Shown here piece after piece: positions 8,174 to 15,961 of a DNA stretch of 64,000 nucleotides (within the stretch, counting starts at the first letter, position 1; every line of letters starts with the position of its first letter). The stretch covers positions 1 through 64,000 of the forward strand of contig CAKSSJ010000006.1 of NCBI GenBank assembly GCA_934488615.1, read 5' to 3'. Under the pieces are notes generated by a model. That model made no database searches, was not told the DNA's origin, and was given only the letters and a program-made list of their open reading frames with translations. This DNA is from an uncultured Eubacteriales bacterium (GTDB lineage Bacteria > Bacillota > Clostridia > Oscillospirales > Acutalibacteraceae). Made by a program: the position numbers and the translations under genes.

Positions 8174-8932
8174 TCAGATATATTTTTTAATTGTGAAAGC
8201 CTGTCGGCCCTTTTTTGTAATTCCGTCGTCCTCGGTGATGAGAACCTTGCCCTTGCCCCTGACAACGACCTTGGAGCTAAACGTCACCTTAAAATCAATT
8301 TTTGTTATCTGCACGCCGTTTATGTAAACCTCGCCTGCAGTGATTCTGCGGACGGCTTCGCTGCGTGAAAAAGAGAAACACGAGGAAACCACGGAATCGG
8401 CACGCATCGAGGAAACAAAGCATCGCTTAGTCTCGAATTTTTCTTCGATTTTAACCGTGTCGAAGCTTTCAAGAATGTGCGTGTGCACGGTTCCGCGACC
8501 GACTGAAATTAGATTTTCGCAAAGATACTTTGCAACGCTCTTGACTGCCGCCGTCGTGCAGCCCTTGCTGTCAATAAGAATATCGCCGAGCATTTCACGC
8601 TTGATGCCGAGACCCATTATCGCGCCGAGATAGTCACGGTGCGAAAGCGTAGAAAAATTGTCCTTGTCAATTCTCAGCGGAACGATCGGTATATCGTTAC
8701 ACTCCGAGAGAAAAGCATCGTCGGCATAGTCGGGGAGGAAGATAACGATTCTGCGCTCACAATCCTCAAAGCCACCGTAAAGCTTATGCTTGATATGAAA
8801 TTTTTGAAGATATTGAATAGCCTTGCTCTGCTGATAGATGTCGAGAAAATTCGTGTTGGAAATGTAGTTGCTGTTCTCACATTCTCTTATCTTATCGTCA
8901 AGTACGGCATAAAGTAGCTCATCCTCGGTCAT
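8174..8932 (-). CDS. ylmH: YlmH-family RNA-binding protein with C-terminal S4 domain
   Basis: 252 residues matching YlmH, a cytoplasmic RNA-binding protein of the cell-division region in Gram-positives that has been connected with rescue of stalled ribosomes. The N-terminal domain is followed by an S4 domain at about 180-245 (FSRSEAVRRITAGEVYING, the alpha-L RNA-binding motif). The ATG follows a strong AGGAGG. It is unusual that it is not beside ylmE/ylmF/ylmG/divIVA here, and instead heads a two-gene unit with GDPD. Confidence 0.85.
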   Translation of the reverse strand: MTEDELLYAVLDDKIRECENSNYISNTNFLDIYQQSKAIQYLQKFHIKHKLYGGFEDCERRIVIFLPDYADDAFLSECNDIPIVPLRIDKDNFSTLSHRDYLGAIMGLGIKREMLGDILIDSKGCTTAAVKSVAKYLCENLISVGRGTVHTHILESFDTVKIEEKFETKRCFVSSMRADSVVSSCFSFSRSEAVRRITAGEVYINGVQITKIDFKVTFSSKVVVRGKGKVLITEDDGITKKGRQAFTIKKYI

Positions 8933-8959
8933 TGGTTTCCTCCTGTGTTTTATAGCTGT

Positions 8960-8988
8960 ATTTTATATCTTTTCGGATAATAAATCAA
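8960..8988 (-). promoter_or_regulatory. Sigma-A type promoter for ylmH-GDPD
   Basis: On the minus strand, TTGATT (8983-8988), a 17-bp spacer and TAAAAT (8960-8965), about 28 bp before the ylmH start codon. Confidence 0.55.
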
Positions 8989-9057
8989 TAGATATAAGCA
9001 CATAATAATTTTCAGACACAAAATATTCCGGAATTTGAGAATATTTTAAAAAAATGC

Positions 9058-9086
9058 TTGACTTTTAAGCTTGTTTGATGTATTAT
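9058..9086 (+). promoter_or_regulatory. Promoter of the tRNA-Lys gene
   Basis: TTGACT (9058-9063), a 17-bp spacer and TATTAT (9081-9086), ending 23 bp before the first base of the tRNA. Confidence 0.6.
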
Positions 9087-9109
9087 ATTCAAGCGTTAAA
9101 TGCGCACAC

Positions 9110-9185
9110 GATTCATTAGCTCAGTTGGCAGAGCACTTGACTTTTAATCAAGGTGTCCGGGGTTCGAATCCCCGATGAGTCACCA
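9110..9185 (+). tRNA. tRNA-Lys (anticodon TTT)
   Basis: A complete 76-nt cloverleaf. The acceptor stem GATTCAT pairs with ATGAGTC, the D arm spans 9119-9134, the anticodon stem CTTGA/TCAAG flanks the loop CTTTTAA with TTT at 9143-9145, and the T arm CGGGG-TTCGAAT-CCCCG is canonical. The 3' CCA (9183-9185) is encoded in the DNA. It reads AAA and AAG lysine codons. It has its own promoter and terminator and stands alone. Confidence 0.97.
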
Positions 9186-9217
9186 AGCCGTAAGCCTTTT
9201 GGCTTGCGGCTTTTTTT
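9185..9217 (+). terminator. Rho-independent terminator of tRNA-Lys
   Basis: An 11-12 bp stem (AAGCCGTAAGCC with GGCTTGCGGCTT, TTTT loop) followed by an unbroken T-run. It starts at the last base of the encoded CCA. Confidence 0.93.
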
Positions 9218-9253
9218 CTATGTATTTGTTCAGCAAATAATCTCATTTTCATA

Positions 9254-9282
9254 TTGATTTATTTATAATTTGTATGTATAAT
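9254..9282 (+). promoter_or_regulatory. Sigma-A type promoter for the sugar isomerase pair
   Basis: TTGATT (9254-9259), a 17-bp spacer and TATAAT (9277-9282), 33 bp before the ATG at 9316. It may drive the isomerase pair and possibly metY-metA. Confidence 0.6.
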
Positions 9283-9315
9283 TTAATGGGTAACATTTTG
9301 TAAGGAGTGTATATT

Positions 9316-10164
9316 ATGTACAGATTCCCTATTGGCGTAATAATTGACAGCTTCAGAGTTGATATAAAGTCGGCGGTCAAGAAGTCAGCCGAGGTCGGAG
9401 CGAACGGTATTCAGGTTTATTCCACAAGCGGCGAGATGGCTCCCGAAAATCTTGTCGGACAGAAAAGAGCGGACTTCCGCAATCTTGTTGCCGATAACGG
9501 ACTTGTTATCTCCGCGCTTTGCGGCGATCTCGGCGGAGGCGGATTTACAAATCCCGAAAAGAACGTTTGGAAGGTTGAAAAATCAAAGAGAATTCTTGAC
9601 CTTGCCAAGGAGCTCGGAACGGATGTTGTTACAACTCACATCGGCGTTGTTCCCGAGGACGAAAATGCCGACAGATTTAAGATTATGCAGGAGGCTTGCT
9701 TTGAATTAAGCCGCTATGCAGACAATATCGGCGCTCATTTTGCTATTGAGACGGGTCCCGAAAAGTCAGCAACGCTTAAAAAGTTCCTCGATTCGCTCGG
9801 CTCAACGGGTGTAGGCGTAAATCTTGACCCGGCTAACCTTGTTATGGTTACGGGCGACGATCCTGCGGGTGCTGTACATAATCTCAAAGATTACATCGTA
9901 CATACGCATGCTAAGGACGGCAAGCAGAATTTCTATGTTGATCCCGACATCATCTACGGTATGGTTGAGTCTCATATCGTGACGGCGGACAGCTTTATTG
10001 AGGTTCCGCTCGGCGAGGGCAGTGTTAATTGGGACGAATATCTCAAGGCACTTGAAGATATCGGCTATAAGGGCTTCCTCACAATTGAGAGAGAGGTCGG
10101 CGACGATCCCGAGAAGGACATCAGAAAGGCTGTTGAGTTCCTTAACGGTAAAATGGGTGTATAA
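9316..10164 (+). CDS. Sugar phosphate isomerase/epimerase (AP endonuclease family 2 TIM barrel)
   Basis: 282 residues with the xylose-isomerase-like TIM barrel fold. Metal-ligand positions of the family are visible: Glu in FAIETGPE, Asp and His in NLDPANL and VHTHAKDG, and the final Glu in LTIERE. Such enzymes isomerise or epimerise free or phosphorylated sugars, inositols or keto acids in the cytoplasm; the substrate is undetermined. The start is ATG 9316 with GGAG 8 nt upstream; a GTG at 9307 overlaps the ribosome site and is rejected. It is followed after 1 bp by a paralogous gene. Confidence 0.85.
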   Translation: MYRFPIGVIIDSFRVDIKSAVKKSAEVGANGIQVYSTSGEMAPENLVGQKRADFRNLVADNGLVISALCGDLGGGGFTNPEKNVWKVEKSKRILDLAKELGTDVVTTHIGVVPEDENADRFKIMQEACFELSRYADNIGAHFAIETGPEKSATLKKFLDSLGSTGVGVNLDPANLVMVTGDDPAGAVHNLKDYIVHTHAKDGKQNFYVDPDIIYGMVESHIVTADSFIEVPLGEGSVNWDEYLKALEDIGYKGFLTIEREVGDDPEKDIRKAVEFLNGKMGV

Positions 10165-10165
10165 T

Positions 10166-11002
10166 ATGAAAATTTCTGTCAGCAGCTACAGCTATTCTCA
10201 GCTCGGCAACAGCGATTTTGAGAGAATTGACCTTGCCAAGAAAATGGGCTTTGAGGGCATTGAATTTGCCGAAATCAACCCCGGCGATAAGGATAAAATC
10301 GAATATGCAAAGGAGCTTCGTGCCTATGCCGATAAAATGGGCATGGAGATCTCTAACTACGCTATCGGTGCGGATTTCATCAACAGAGACGTTGATTCAG
10401 AGATTGAACGGCTTAAAGGTGAGGTGGATATCGCCGAAATCCTCGGGGTAAAGACCATGCGCCACGATGCAACCATCGGTCCCGAAGCCGAAAGATTTTC
10501 CAAGATGGGCTTTGAAAAGTATCTTCCTTTGCTTGCAAAGGGCTGTAAGGCGGTTACGGAATACGCAAAGACCAAGGGCATCAGGACGTCGGTTGAAAAT
10601 CACGGTTTTTACTGTCAGCAGAGCGACAGGGTAGAGGCTCTTATGAATGCGGTCAATGACGAAAATTTCGGCTGGCTTGTTGATATCGGCAACTTCCTTT
10701 GTGCCGACGAAACTCCGCTTGACGCTGTTAAGGTCGGTGTGAAGTATATTGTTTATGCGCACGTTAAGGATTTTTACTTTGCCGACAAGAGCGTTCCGAC
10801 ACCCGAGGGATATTTTGACACGAGAGACGGCAATCATCTCTGCGGCTCGGTTCTCGGCGACGGAATCGTTCCCGTCAAGGAGTGCGTTGATTTAATTAAA
10901 AATTCGGGCTATGACGGCTGGGTAACTCTCGAGTATGAGGGTCGGGAAACTCCGCTTACCGCTGTTCCGAAGGGCTTGGAATACTTGAAGAAATTGATAT
11001 AA
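10166..11002 (+). CDS. Second sugar phosphate isomerase/epimerase (TIM barrel)
   Basis: 278 residues, same fold family as the preceding gene but clearly divergent. Visible ligand motifs are RTSVENHG, LVDIGNF, YAHVKDF and the closing VTLEYEGRE. The start ATG 10166 sits 1 bp after the previous stop, indicating translational coupling. The pair may act on consecutive steps of one sugar or inositol catabolic route. The next gene, metY, begins only 13 bp downstream on the same strand with no terminator between, but a functional link to methionine synthesis is not evident. Confidence 0.85.
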   Translation: MKISVSSYSYSQLGNSDFERIDLAKKMGFEGIEFAEINPGDKDKIEYAKELRAYADKMGMEISNYAIGADFINRDVDSEIERLKGEVDIAEILGVKTMRHDATIGPEAERFSKMGFEKYLPLLAKGCKAVTEYAKTKGIRTSVENHGFYCQQSDRVEALMNAVNDENFGWLVDIGNFLCADETPLDAVKVGVKYIVYAHVKDFYFADKSVPTPEGYFDTRDGNHLCGSVLGDGIVPVKECVDLIKNSGYDGWVTLEYEGRETPLTAVPKGLEYLKKLI

Positions 11003-11015
11003 AGGACTTGATTTG

Positions 11016-12299
11016 ATGAGCGAAAAAAGAATTGAAACTAAGTGCGTGCAGGGCGGCTATACTCCGGGCAACGGAGAGCCGAGACAGATTCCGATAATTC
11101 AGAGCACGACCTATAAATACAACACCAGCGAGGACATGGGCAAGCTCTTTGACCTTGAGGCCGAGGGCTATTTCTACACAAGACTTCAGAATCCAACCAA
11201 CGATATGGTCGCAAAAAAGATTTGTGAGCTTGAGGGCGGTTCTGCGGCTATGCTTACCTCTTCGGGACAGGCAGCCTCGTTCTATGCAGTGTTCAATATC
11301 GCAAACTGCGGCGATCATGTTGTCGCTTCTTCCATGATTTACGGCGGAACATATAATCTCTTTGCCGTTACGATGAAGAAAATGGGCATTGACTTCACAT
11401 TCGTTGAGCCCGATTGCTCCGATGAAGAGCTTGAAGCCGCATTCAAGCCGAACACCAAGCTTGTTTTCGGTGAAACAATTGCTAACCCCGCTTTGACTGT
11501 TTTTGATATTGAAAGATTTGCAAACGCCGCTCATGCGCACGGTGTTCCGCTTATCGTTGACAATACATTTGCAACGCCTATCAACTGCCGTCCGTTTGAG
11601 TGGGGCGCAGATATCGTTACTCATTCGACGACCAAGTACATGGACGGTCACGGCGCAGGAGTCGGCGGCTGTATCGTTGATTCGGGTAAGTTCGACTGGA
11701 TGGCTCATGCCGAAAAATTCCCCGGACTTTGCACTCCCGACGACAGCTACCACGGCATTGTCTATGCCGAGCGATTCGGAATGGGCGGAGCATTTATTAC
11801 AAAAGCGACAGCACAGCTCATGCGCGACTTTGGTTCTATTCAGTCGCCGCAGAACGCATTTATTCTCAATCTCGGACTTGAAAGCCTTCATGTCAGGGTA
11901 AAAAGGCACTGCGAGAACGGACTTGCAGTTGCAAAATTCCTTGATTCTCACGATAAGATCGAGTGGGTCAATTACCCGTCGCTTGAGGGCAACAAGTATT
12001 ATGAGCTTGCTCAGAAGTATCTCCCGAACGGTTCATGCGGTGTTGTCAGCTTCGGTATAAAGGGCGGCAGAGCGGCTGCCGAGAAGTTCATGAAAAATCT
12101 CAAGGTTGCTGCAATCGAAACGCACGTTGCCGACGCAAGAACCTGCTGTTTGCACCCTGCAAGCGCAACTCACCGCCAGATGAACGATGCGGAGCTCGCC
12201 GCCGCAGGCGTACCCGCAAATCTCGTTCGCTTCTCCTGCGGACTTGAAAATGCACAGGATCTCATTGAAGATATTGCGCAGGCTCTTGAGAAAATTTGA
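11016..12299 (+). CDS. metY: O-acetylhomoserine sulfhydrylase (Cys/Met metabolism PLP enzyme)
   Basis: 427 residues, the length of O-acetylhomoserine aminocarboxypropyltransferase, which makes homocysteine from O-acetylhomoserine and sulfide. The PLP lysine is Lys207 in THSTTKYMDGHG. The N-terminal YFYTRLQNPT (52-61) and the SSGQAA loop at 82-87 bind cofactor phosphate. MetY is preferred over MetB/MetC because of the length and the GADIVTHSTTKYMDGHGAG segment. The partner gene metA follows after 17 bp. The start is ATG 11016; a TTG immediately before it is ignored. Confidence 0.9.
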   Translation: MSEKRIETKCVQGGYTPGNGEPRQIPIIQSTTYKYNTSEDMGKLFDLEAEGYFYTRLQNPTNDMVAKKICELEGGSAAMLTSSGQAASFYAVFNIANCGDHVVASSMIYGGTYNLFAVTMKKMGIDFTFVEPDCSDEELEAAFKPNTKLVFGETIANPALTVFDIERFANAAHAHGVPLIVDNTFATPINCRPFEWGADIVTHSTTKYMDGHGAGVGGCIVDSGKFDWMAHAEKFPGLCTPDDSYHGIVYAERFGMGGAFITKATAQLMRDFGSIQSPQNAFILNLGLESLHVRVKRHCENGLAVAKFLDSHDKIEWVNYPSLEGNKYYELAQKYLPNGSCGVVSFGIKGGRAAAEKFMKNLKVAAIETHVADARTCCLHPASATHRQMNDAELAAAGVPANLVRFSCGLENAQDLIEDIAQALEKI

Positions 12300-12316
12300 T
12301 TGAAGAGTGATACCTA

Positions 12317-13234
12317 ATGCCGATTAAAATACCGAACGGACTGCCTGCCGTCAAGGTGCTCCACGATGAAAATATATTTGTAATGACGGAAAAAAGGGCG
12401 GTCAAGCAGGATATCAGACCGCTGAAAATCCTGCTTCTCAACCTCATGCCAAAGAAAATCGAAACAGAGACGCAGTTTGCACGATTGCTCGGAAACACTC
12501 CGCTTCAGGTCGAGATGGACATGATGTACACGACCTCGCACAAGTCGAAGAACACTTCGGAGGGACATCTGCTTGCTTTTTACAAGACCTTTGACGAGAT
12601 AAAGCACAACAAGTACGACGGAATGATCATCACGGGCGCACCCGTTGAAAACATGGAGTTTGAAGAGGTCGAATACTGGGACGAGCTTTGCACGATCATG
12701 GAGTGGAGCAAGACCCATGTCACAAGCACCTTTCATATCTGTTGGGGCGCGCAGGCGGGTCTCTACTATCATTTCGGAATTCCGAAAATCCATTTGCCTC
12801 AGAAATATTTCGGCGTATTTCCGCACAAGGTCAACTACAAAAAATCTATTCTTTTCCGCGGCTTTGACGAAACCTTTATGGTGCCGCAGTCAAGGCATAC
12901 AACGGTGCTGACCGAGGACATCAGAAAGGTCAAGGAGCTGAAAATTCTCGCTTCATCGCCCGAAACGGGAGTTTATGCGATCTCCACGAACAAGGGCAAG
13001 CAGATATTCATAACCGGTCATTCTGAATATGACCGTGACACGCTGAAAAACGAATATCTCAGGGATAGGGAAAAGGGATTAGACATCGCTGTTCCGAAGA
13101 ACTATTTCCCGAATGACGACCCGACAAAGGATCCGATCGTTTCATGGAGAGCGCACGCAAACCTTCTTTTCTCAAACTGGCTTAACTATTTCGTATATCA
13201 GACAACTCCGTATGATATCGACATGATTGAATGA
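12317..13234 (+). CDS. metA: Homoserine O-acyltransferase MetA, predicted acetyl-CoA specific
   Basis: 305 residues aligning along their length with MetA. The catalytic Cys is Cys142 in HICWGAQA, the same number as in E. coli, and a later GHSEYD supplies the catalytic His and Glu. Residue 111 is Glu (ITGAPVE), where E. coli MetA has Gly (TGAPLG). In the MetA family Glu111 is the known determinant for acetyl-CoA over succinyl-CoA, so the product should be O-acetylhomoserine, the substrate of the adjacent MetY. The gene ends at a terminator that overlaps the spoIIID ribosome site. Confidence 0.93.
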   Translation: MPIKIPNGLPAVKVLHDENIFVMTEKRAVKQDIRPLKILLLNLMPKKIETETQFARLLGNTPLQVEMDMMYTTSHKSKNTSEGHLLAFYKTFDEIKHNKYDGMIITGAPVENMEFEEVEYWDELCTIMEWSKTHVTSTFHICWGAQAGLYYHFGIPKIHLPQKYFGVFPHKVNYKKSILFRGFDETFMVPQSRHTTVLTEDIRKVKELKILASSPETGVYAISTNKGKQIFITGHSEYDRDTLKNEYLRDREKGLDIAVPKNYFPNDDPTKDPIVSWRAHANLLFSNWLNYFVYQTTPYDIDMIE

Positions 13235-13242
13235 ATATTTTT

Positions 13243-13294
13243 AACCTCTCGGACATATCAATTACTGATATGTAAATTCGGGAGGTTTTTCTTT
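13243..13294 (+). terminator. Terminator of metA that also buries the spoIIID ribosome site
   Basis: An outer 11-bp stem (AACCTCTCGGA with TTCGGGAGGTT, two wobbles) encloses an inner perfect CATATCA/TGATATG hairpin and is followed by TTTTTCTTTT. The 3' arm contains GGGAGGT, the Shine-Dalgarno sequence of spoIIID, and the T-run leads straight into its TTG start. Read-through RNA from metA would therefore both terminate here and present a closed ribosome site. Confidence 0.75.
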
Positions 13295-13554
13295 TGAATG
13301 AAACAGCACAAATTCGTTCGGTTGAACTCGGCGAATATATTGTAAAAAACAAATCGACTGTAAGAGCCGCCGCAAAGGTGTTTGGAATTTCCAAATCAAC
13401 GGTACATACCGATGTTACGCAGAAATTGGAGGAAATTGACCCGTGTTTAAGTCGTGAGGTCAGGGAAATACTTGATATTAACAAGGCACAGAGACATATC
13501 AGGGGCGGAATTGCCACAAGAGAAAAATATAAAGAGAAGAGAGGAATACGGTAA
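13294..13554 (+). CDS. spoIIID: Sporulation transcriptional regulator SpoIIID
   Basis: 86 residues closely matching SpoIIID, the small DNA-binding protein that modulates sigma-E-dependent genes in the mother cell. The helix-turn-helix (RAAAKVFGISKSTVHTDVTQ) occupies about residues 28-47 and the basic C-terminal helix carries HIRGGIATREKYK. The start is TTG 13294: the ATG four bases later is out of frame and GGGAGGT lies 6-7 nt upstream. The ribosome site lies in the terminator-like hairpin. asnB starts 1 bp after the stop, so the two are coupled. Confidence 0.93.
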   Translation: MNETAQIRSVELGEYIVKNKSTVRAAAKVFGISKSTVHTDVTQKLEEIDPCLSREVREILDINKAQRHIRGGIATREKYKEKRGIR

Positions 13555-13555
13555 T

Positions 13556-15388
13556 ATGTGCGGAATTTGCGGACAGGTTTCCTTTACAACGGATTTATCA
13601 AAATATGAAAGTCAATTTTATAATATGCAGAACAAGCTCTATTCGAGAGGCCCGGATCAGCACGGTGAGTTTTTCTCAAATGATGCCGTGCTGATGCACA
13701 GGCGGTTGGCGGTCGTCGATATCGAAAAGGGTAAACAGCCGATGACCTATGCCGTTGACGGCGCGGTTTTTACACTGTGTTATAACGGCGAGCTTTATAA
13801 TACTGATGAGATCAGAAACAATCTCGAAAGCAAGGGCTACAATTTTTTCAGCCATTCCGATACGGAGGTTGTGCTGAAAGCGTATGTCGAATACCGTGAA
13901 AAGTGCGTTGAGATGTTTAACGGGATTTTTGCCTTTGCCGTTTGGGAGCATGAGACTAAAAGGCTCTTTGTCGCAAGAGACAGGATGGGTGTCAAGCCGT
14001 TGTTTTATTCCATGTGCAAGAGCGGCTTTGTCTTTGCTTCGGAGATAAAGGCTTTGCTTGAGCACCCCGAAATAGAACCATTGATGGATATGCGTTCGCT
14101 TGCGGAAATCATGCTTATCGGTCCCGGCAGAACCCCCGGGTGCGGCATATTTAAGGATATAAGCGAGATAAGACCTGCTCATTACGCTATTTACGATGAC
14201 ACGGGACTGAAGATACACCGCTATTGGAATGTTGAAGCGCACGAGCATATGGACAGCTTTGAGCAAACTGTTGAAAAGGTGCGCTATCTTGTAACCGATT
14301 CTATAAAGCGACAGCTTGTTTCTGATGTTCCGCTTTGTACCTTTCTCTCGGGCGGATTGGATTCGAGCCTGATATCATCGGTCACAAGTGAAGAATTTAA
14401 GAAAAGGGGAGAGGTTCTGCACACCTTTTCCGTTGATTATAAGGACAACGACAAGTATTTCAAAAAGTCTAAATTTCAGCCGAATTCCGATCCCGAATTT
14501 ATTCGAGTAATGGAGAAATATCTCGGCGGTGCGCATCATTGGATAGTGATTGATACCGATGAGCTTGTGAATGCGCTCTATTCAGCCGTTGATGCACGCG
14601 ACCTGCCCGGAATGGCTGATGTTGACGCTTCAATGCTTCTTTTATGTAAAGCAATTAAGGAGCACGGAACGGTTGCGCTCTCGGGCGAGTGTGCCGATGA
14701 GATTTTCGGAGGCTACCCGTGGTACAGAGACAAAACCATTCGCTCCTCCGAGGGCTTCCCTTGGGCGCAGTCAACAGATTACCGAATGTCGTTTTTAAAG
14801 GATGAATTCGCCGATAAAATCGACGGCACGGACTATGTCTATGCCCGATACAGGCTGACTGCGGACAGTGCGCCGTTATATGACAACATGAATGAGGACG
14901 ACCTGAAAACGGCGCAGATGATGAAGCTTAACCTTGACTGGTTCATGCAAACACTGCTTGACCGCAAGGACAGAATGAGCATGTATTCGTCGCTTGAGGT
15001 CAGAGTACCGTTCTGCGACCACAGAATCGTTGAATATCTCTATAATGTGCCGTGGGAGATGAAGGATCACAACGGCTACGAAAAGGGGCTTCTTCGCGAA
15101 GCTATGCGCGGATATCTGCCCGATGAGGTGCTTTGGCGAAAGAAAAGTCCATATCCAAAAACGCATAATCCGAATTATCTTGCCGCAGTTTCGTCACGCT
15201 TGCAGGCAATAATTGATGAGGGCACATCTCCGCTGCTTGATTTTATTAAAAAAGAGAAGCTGACGGAGCTTCTGACGGAAAACAAAAGTCAGCCGTGGTA
15301 CGGCCAGCTAATGACAACACCGCAGACGATAGCGTATTTCATTCAGTTTGACTATTGGCTTAGAAAATATAAGGTGCGGTTTGTTTAA
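13556..15388 (+). CDS. asnB: Asparagine synthase, glutamine-hydrolysing
   Basis: 610 residues. Met1 is followed by Cys2 (MCGICG), the nucleophile of the class II glutamine amidotransferase domain, which fixes the start at ATG 13556. The N-terminal glutaminase domain spans about 2-210, with RGPDQHG and YNGELYN motifs. The C-terminal ATP-pyrophosphatase synthetase domain carries SGGLDS at 265-270. It converts aspartate, glutamine and ATP to asparagine and glutamate. Some AsnB homologues amidate cell-wall peptides in Gram-positives, so a role in peptidoglycan or spore cortex amidation is possible given coupling to spoIIID; that is inference. Confidence 0.9.
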   Translation: MCGICGQVSFTTDLSKYESQFYNMQNKLYSRGPDQHGEFFSNDAVLMHRRLAVVDIEKGKQPMTYAVDGAVFTLCYNGELYNTDEIRNNLESKGYNFFSHSDTEVVLKAYVEYREKCVEMFNGIFAFAVWEHETKRLFVARDRMGVKPLFYSMCKSGFVFASEIKALLEHPEIEPLMDMRSLAEIMLIGPGRTPGCGIFKDISEIRPAHYAIYDDTGLKIHRYWNVEAHEHMDSFEQTVEKVRYLVTDSIKRQLVSDVPLCTFLSGGLDSSLISSVTSEEFKKRGEVLHTFSVDYKDNDKYFKKSKFQPNSDPEFIRVMEKYLGGAHHWIVIDTDELVNALYSAVDARDLPGMADVDASMLLLCKAIKEHGTVALSGECADEIFGGYPWYRDKTIRSSEGFPWAQSTDYRMSFLKDEFADKIDGTDYVYARYRLTADSAPLYDNMNEDDLKTAQMMKLNLDWFMQTLLDRKDRMSMYSSLEVRVPFCDHRIVEYLYNVPWEMKDHNGYEKGLLREAMRGYLPDEVLWRKKSPYPKTHNPNYLAAVSSRLQAIIDEGTSPLLDFIKKEKLTELLTENKSQPWYGQLMTTPQTIAYFIQFDYWLRKYKVRFV

Positions 15389-15911
15389 GGCAGGCAGAGA
15401 TTTACAATGGGAGTAAGGGTTTATCAGACTTTATTCTTTATCCCCTCCGTCGTCAAGGACGACACCTCCTCTTGCAACAAGGGGAGGCTGAACAGTGACG
15501 TTAATTCCATGTTTATATTTTAATGTCAGCAGAAACTCTGCCTCGGCTCCCATGTAGGGTAGCGAAGTGTCGCGACGGTAGTGAATGAACGTCCGGTGGA
15601 CGTTCAGAGCCGGAGCGTGACCGAGCCGCAGCGAGACGCTGTCGGCGTAGCCGACTGAGGGGTTTATTCCGAGAGAAAAGATAAAAGAGAAGAGTGAAAA
15701 GAATCGGTGGCTTTGCGTCGCAAAGCATTAAAAGTCAGCAGAAATCGACCAGGCTTCCCCTCAAGGGGAAGCCTGGTAAAATGTCCGCAGAAGCCTATCT
15801 TAACACTCCTGTAGAGTAAGCAAGAACAATCTCTGCGTCGAAAAGGGGATAAAGATAAATTATAAATTGTCAAAAATCGGCTGTAACACCCTTGAAAAAT
15901 TAAATTGTATA
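15389..15911. repeat. Gene-free region of dispersed palindromic repeats
   Basis: No coding sequence is supported. The modules are a TTTATCCCCTCC...CAAGGGGAGGCTGAACAG unit at 15437-15495, CGGCTCCCATGTAGGG at 15544-15559 leading through the palindrome GAACGTCCGGTGGACGTTC (15588-15606) to CGACTGAGGGGTTTA (about 15651-15665), the GCTTTGCG/CGCAAAGC palindrome at 15710-15726, and a 13-bp perfect stem at 15749-15776 (CCAGGCTTCCCCT arm). The first and second modules match those at 6151-6350 in another order. The final hairpin could also end asnB transcription but has no T-run. Confidence 0.75.
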
Positions 15912-15940
15912 TTGACCCGACGTTAAAATAACTGTATTAT
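15912..15940 (+). promoter_or_regulatory. Sigma-A type promoter of the DUF4832-type gene
   Basis: TTGACC (15912-15917), a 17-bp spacer and TATTAT (15935-15940), 21 bp before the ATG at 15962. The AAAGGAGG ribosome site follows. Confidence 0.65.
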
Positions 15941-15961
15941 ATAAAAAAAAGGAGGATGTAT

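Noticed and set aside
10940..11015. SAM or T-box riboswitch before metY
   Set aside because: Only 13 bp separate metY from the preceding gene and no specifier or SAM-box sequence is visible.
10956..11951. 331-codon minus-strand ORF across metY
   Set aside because: It is antisense to a convincing metY with PLP motif. The translation is Cys/Arg-rich without any family pattern, a shadow of codon bias.
13298..13300. ATG four bases after the TTG of spoIIID as the start
   Set aside because: It is in a different reading frame from the SpoIIID sequence.
13676..14266. 196-codon minus-strand ORF inside asnB
   Set aside because: Antisense to the glutaminase domain of asnB, no domain, no start signal.
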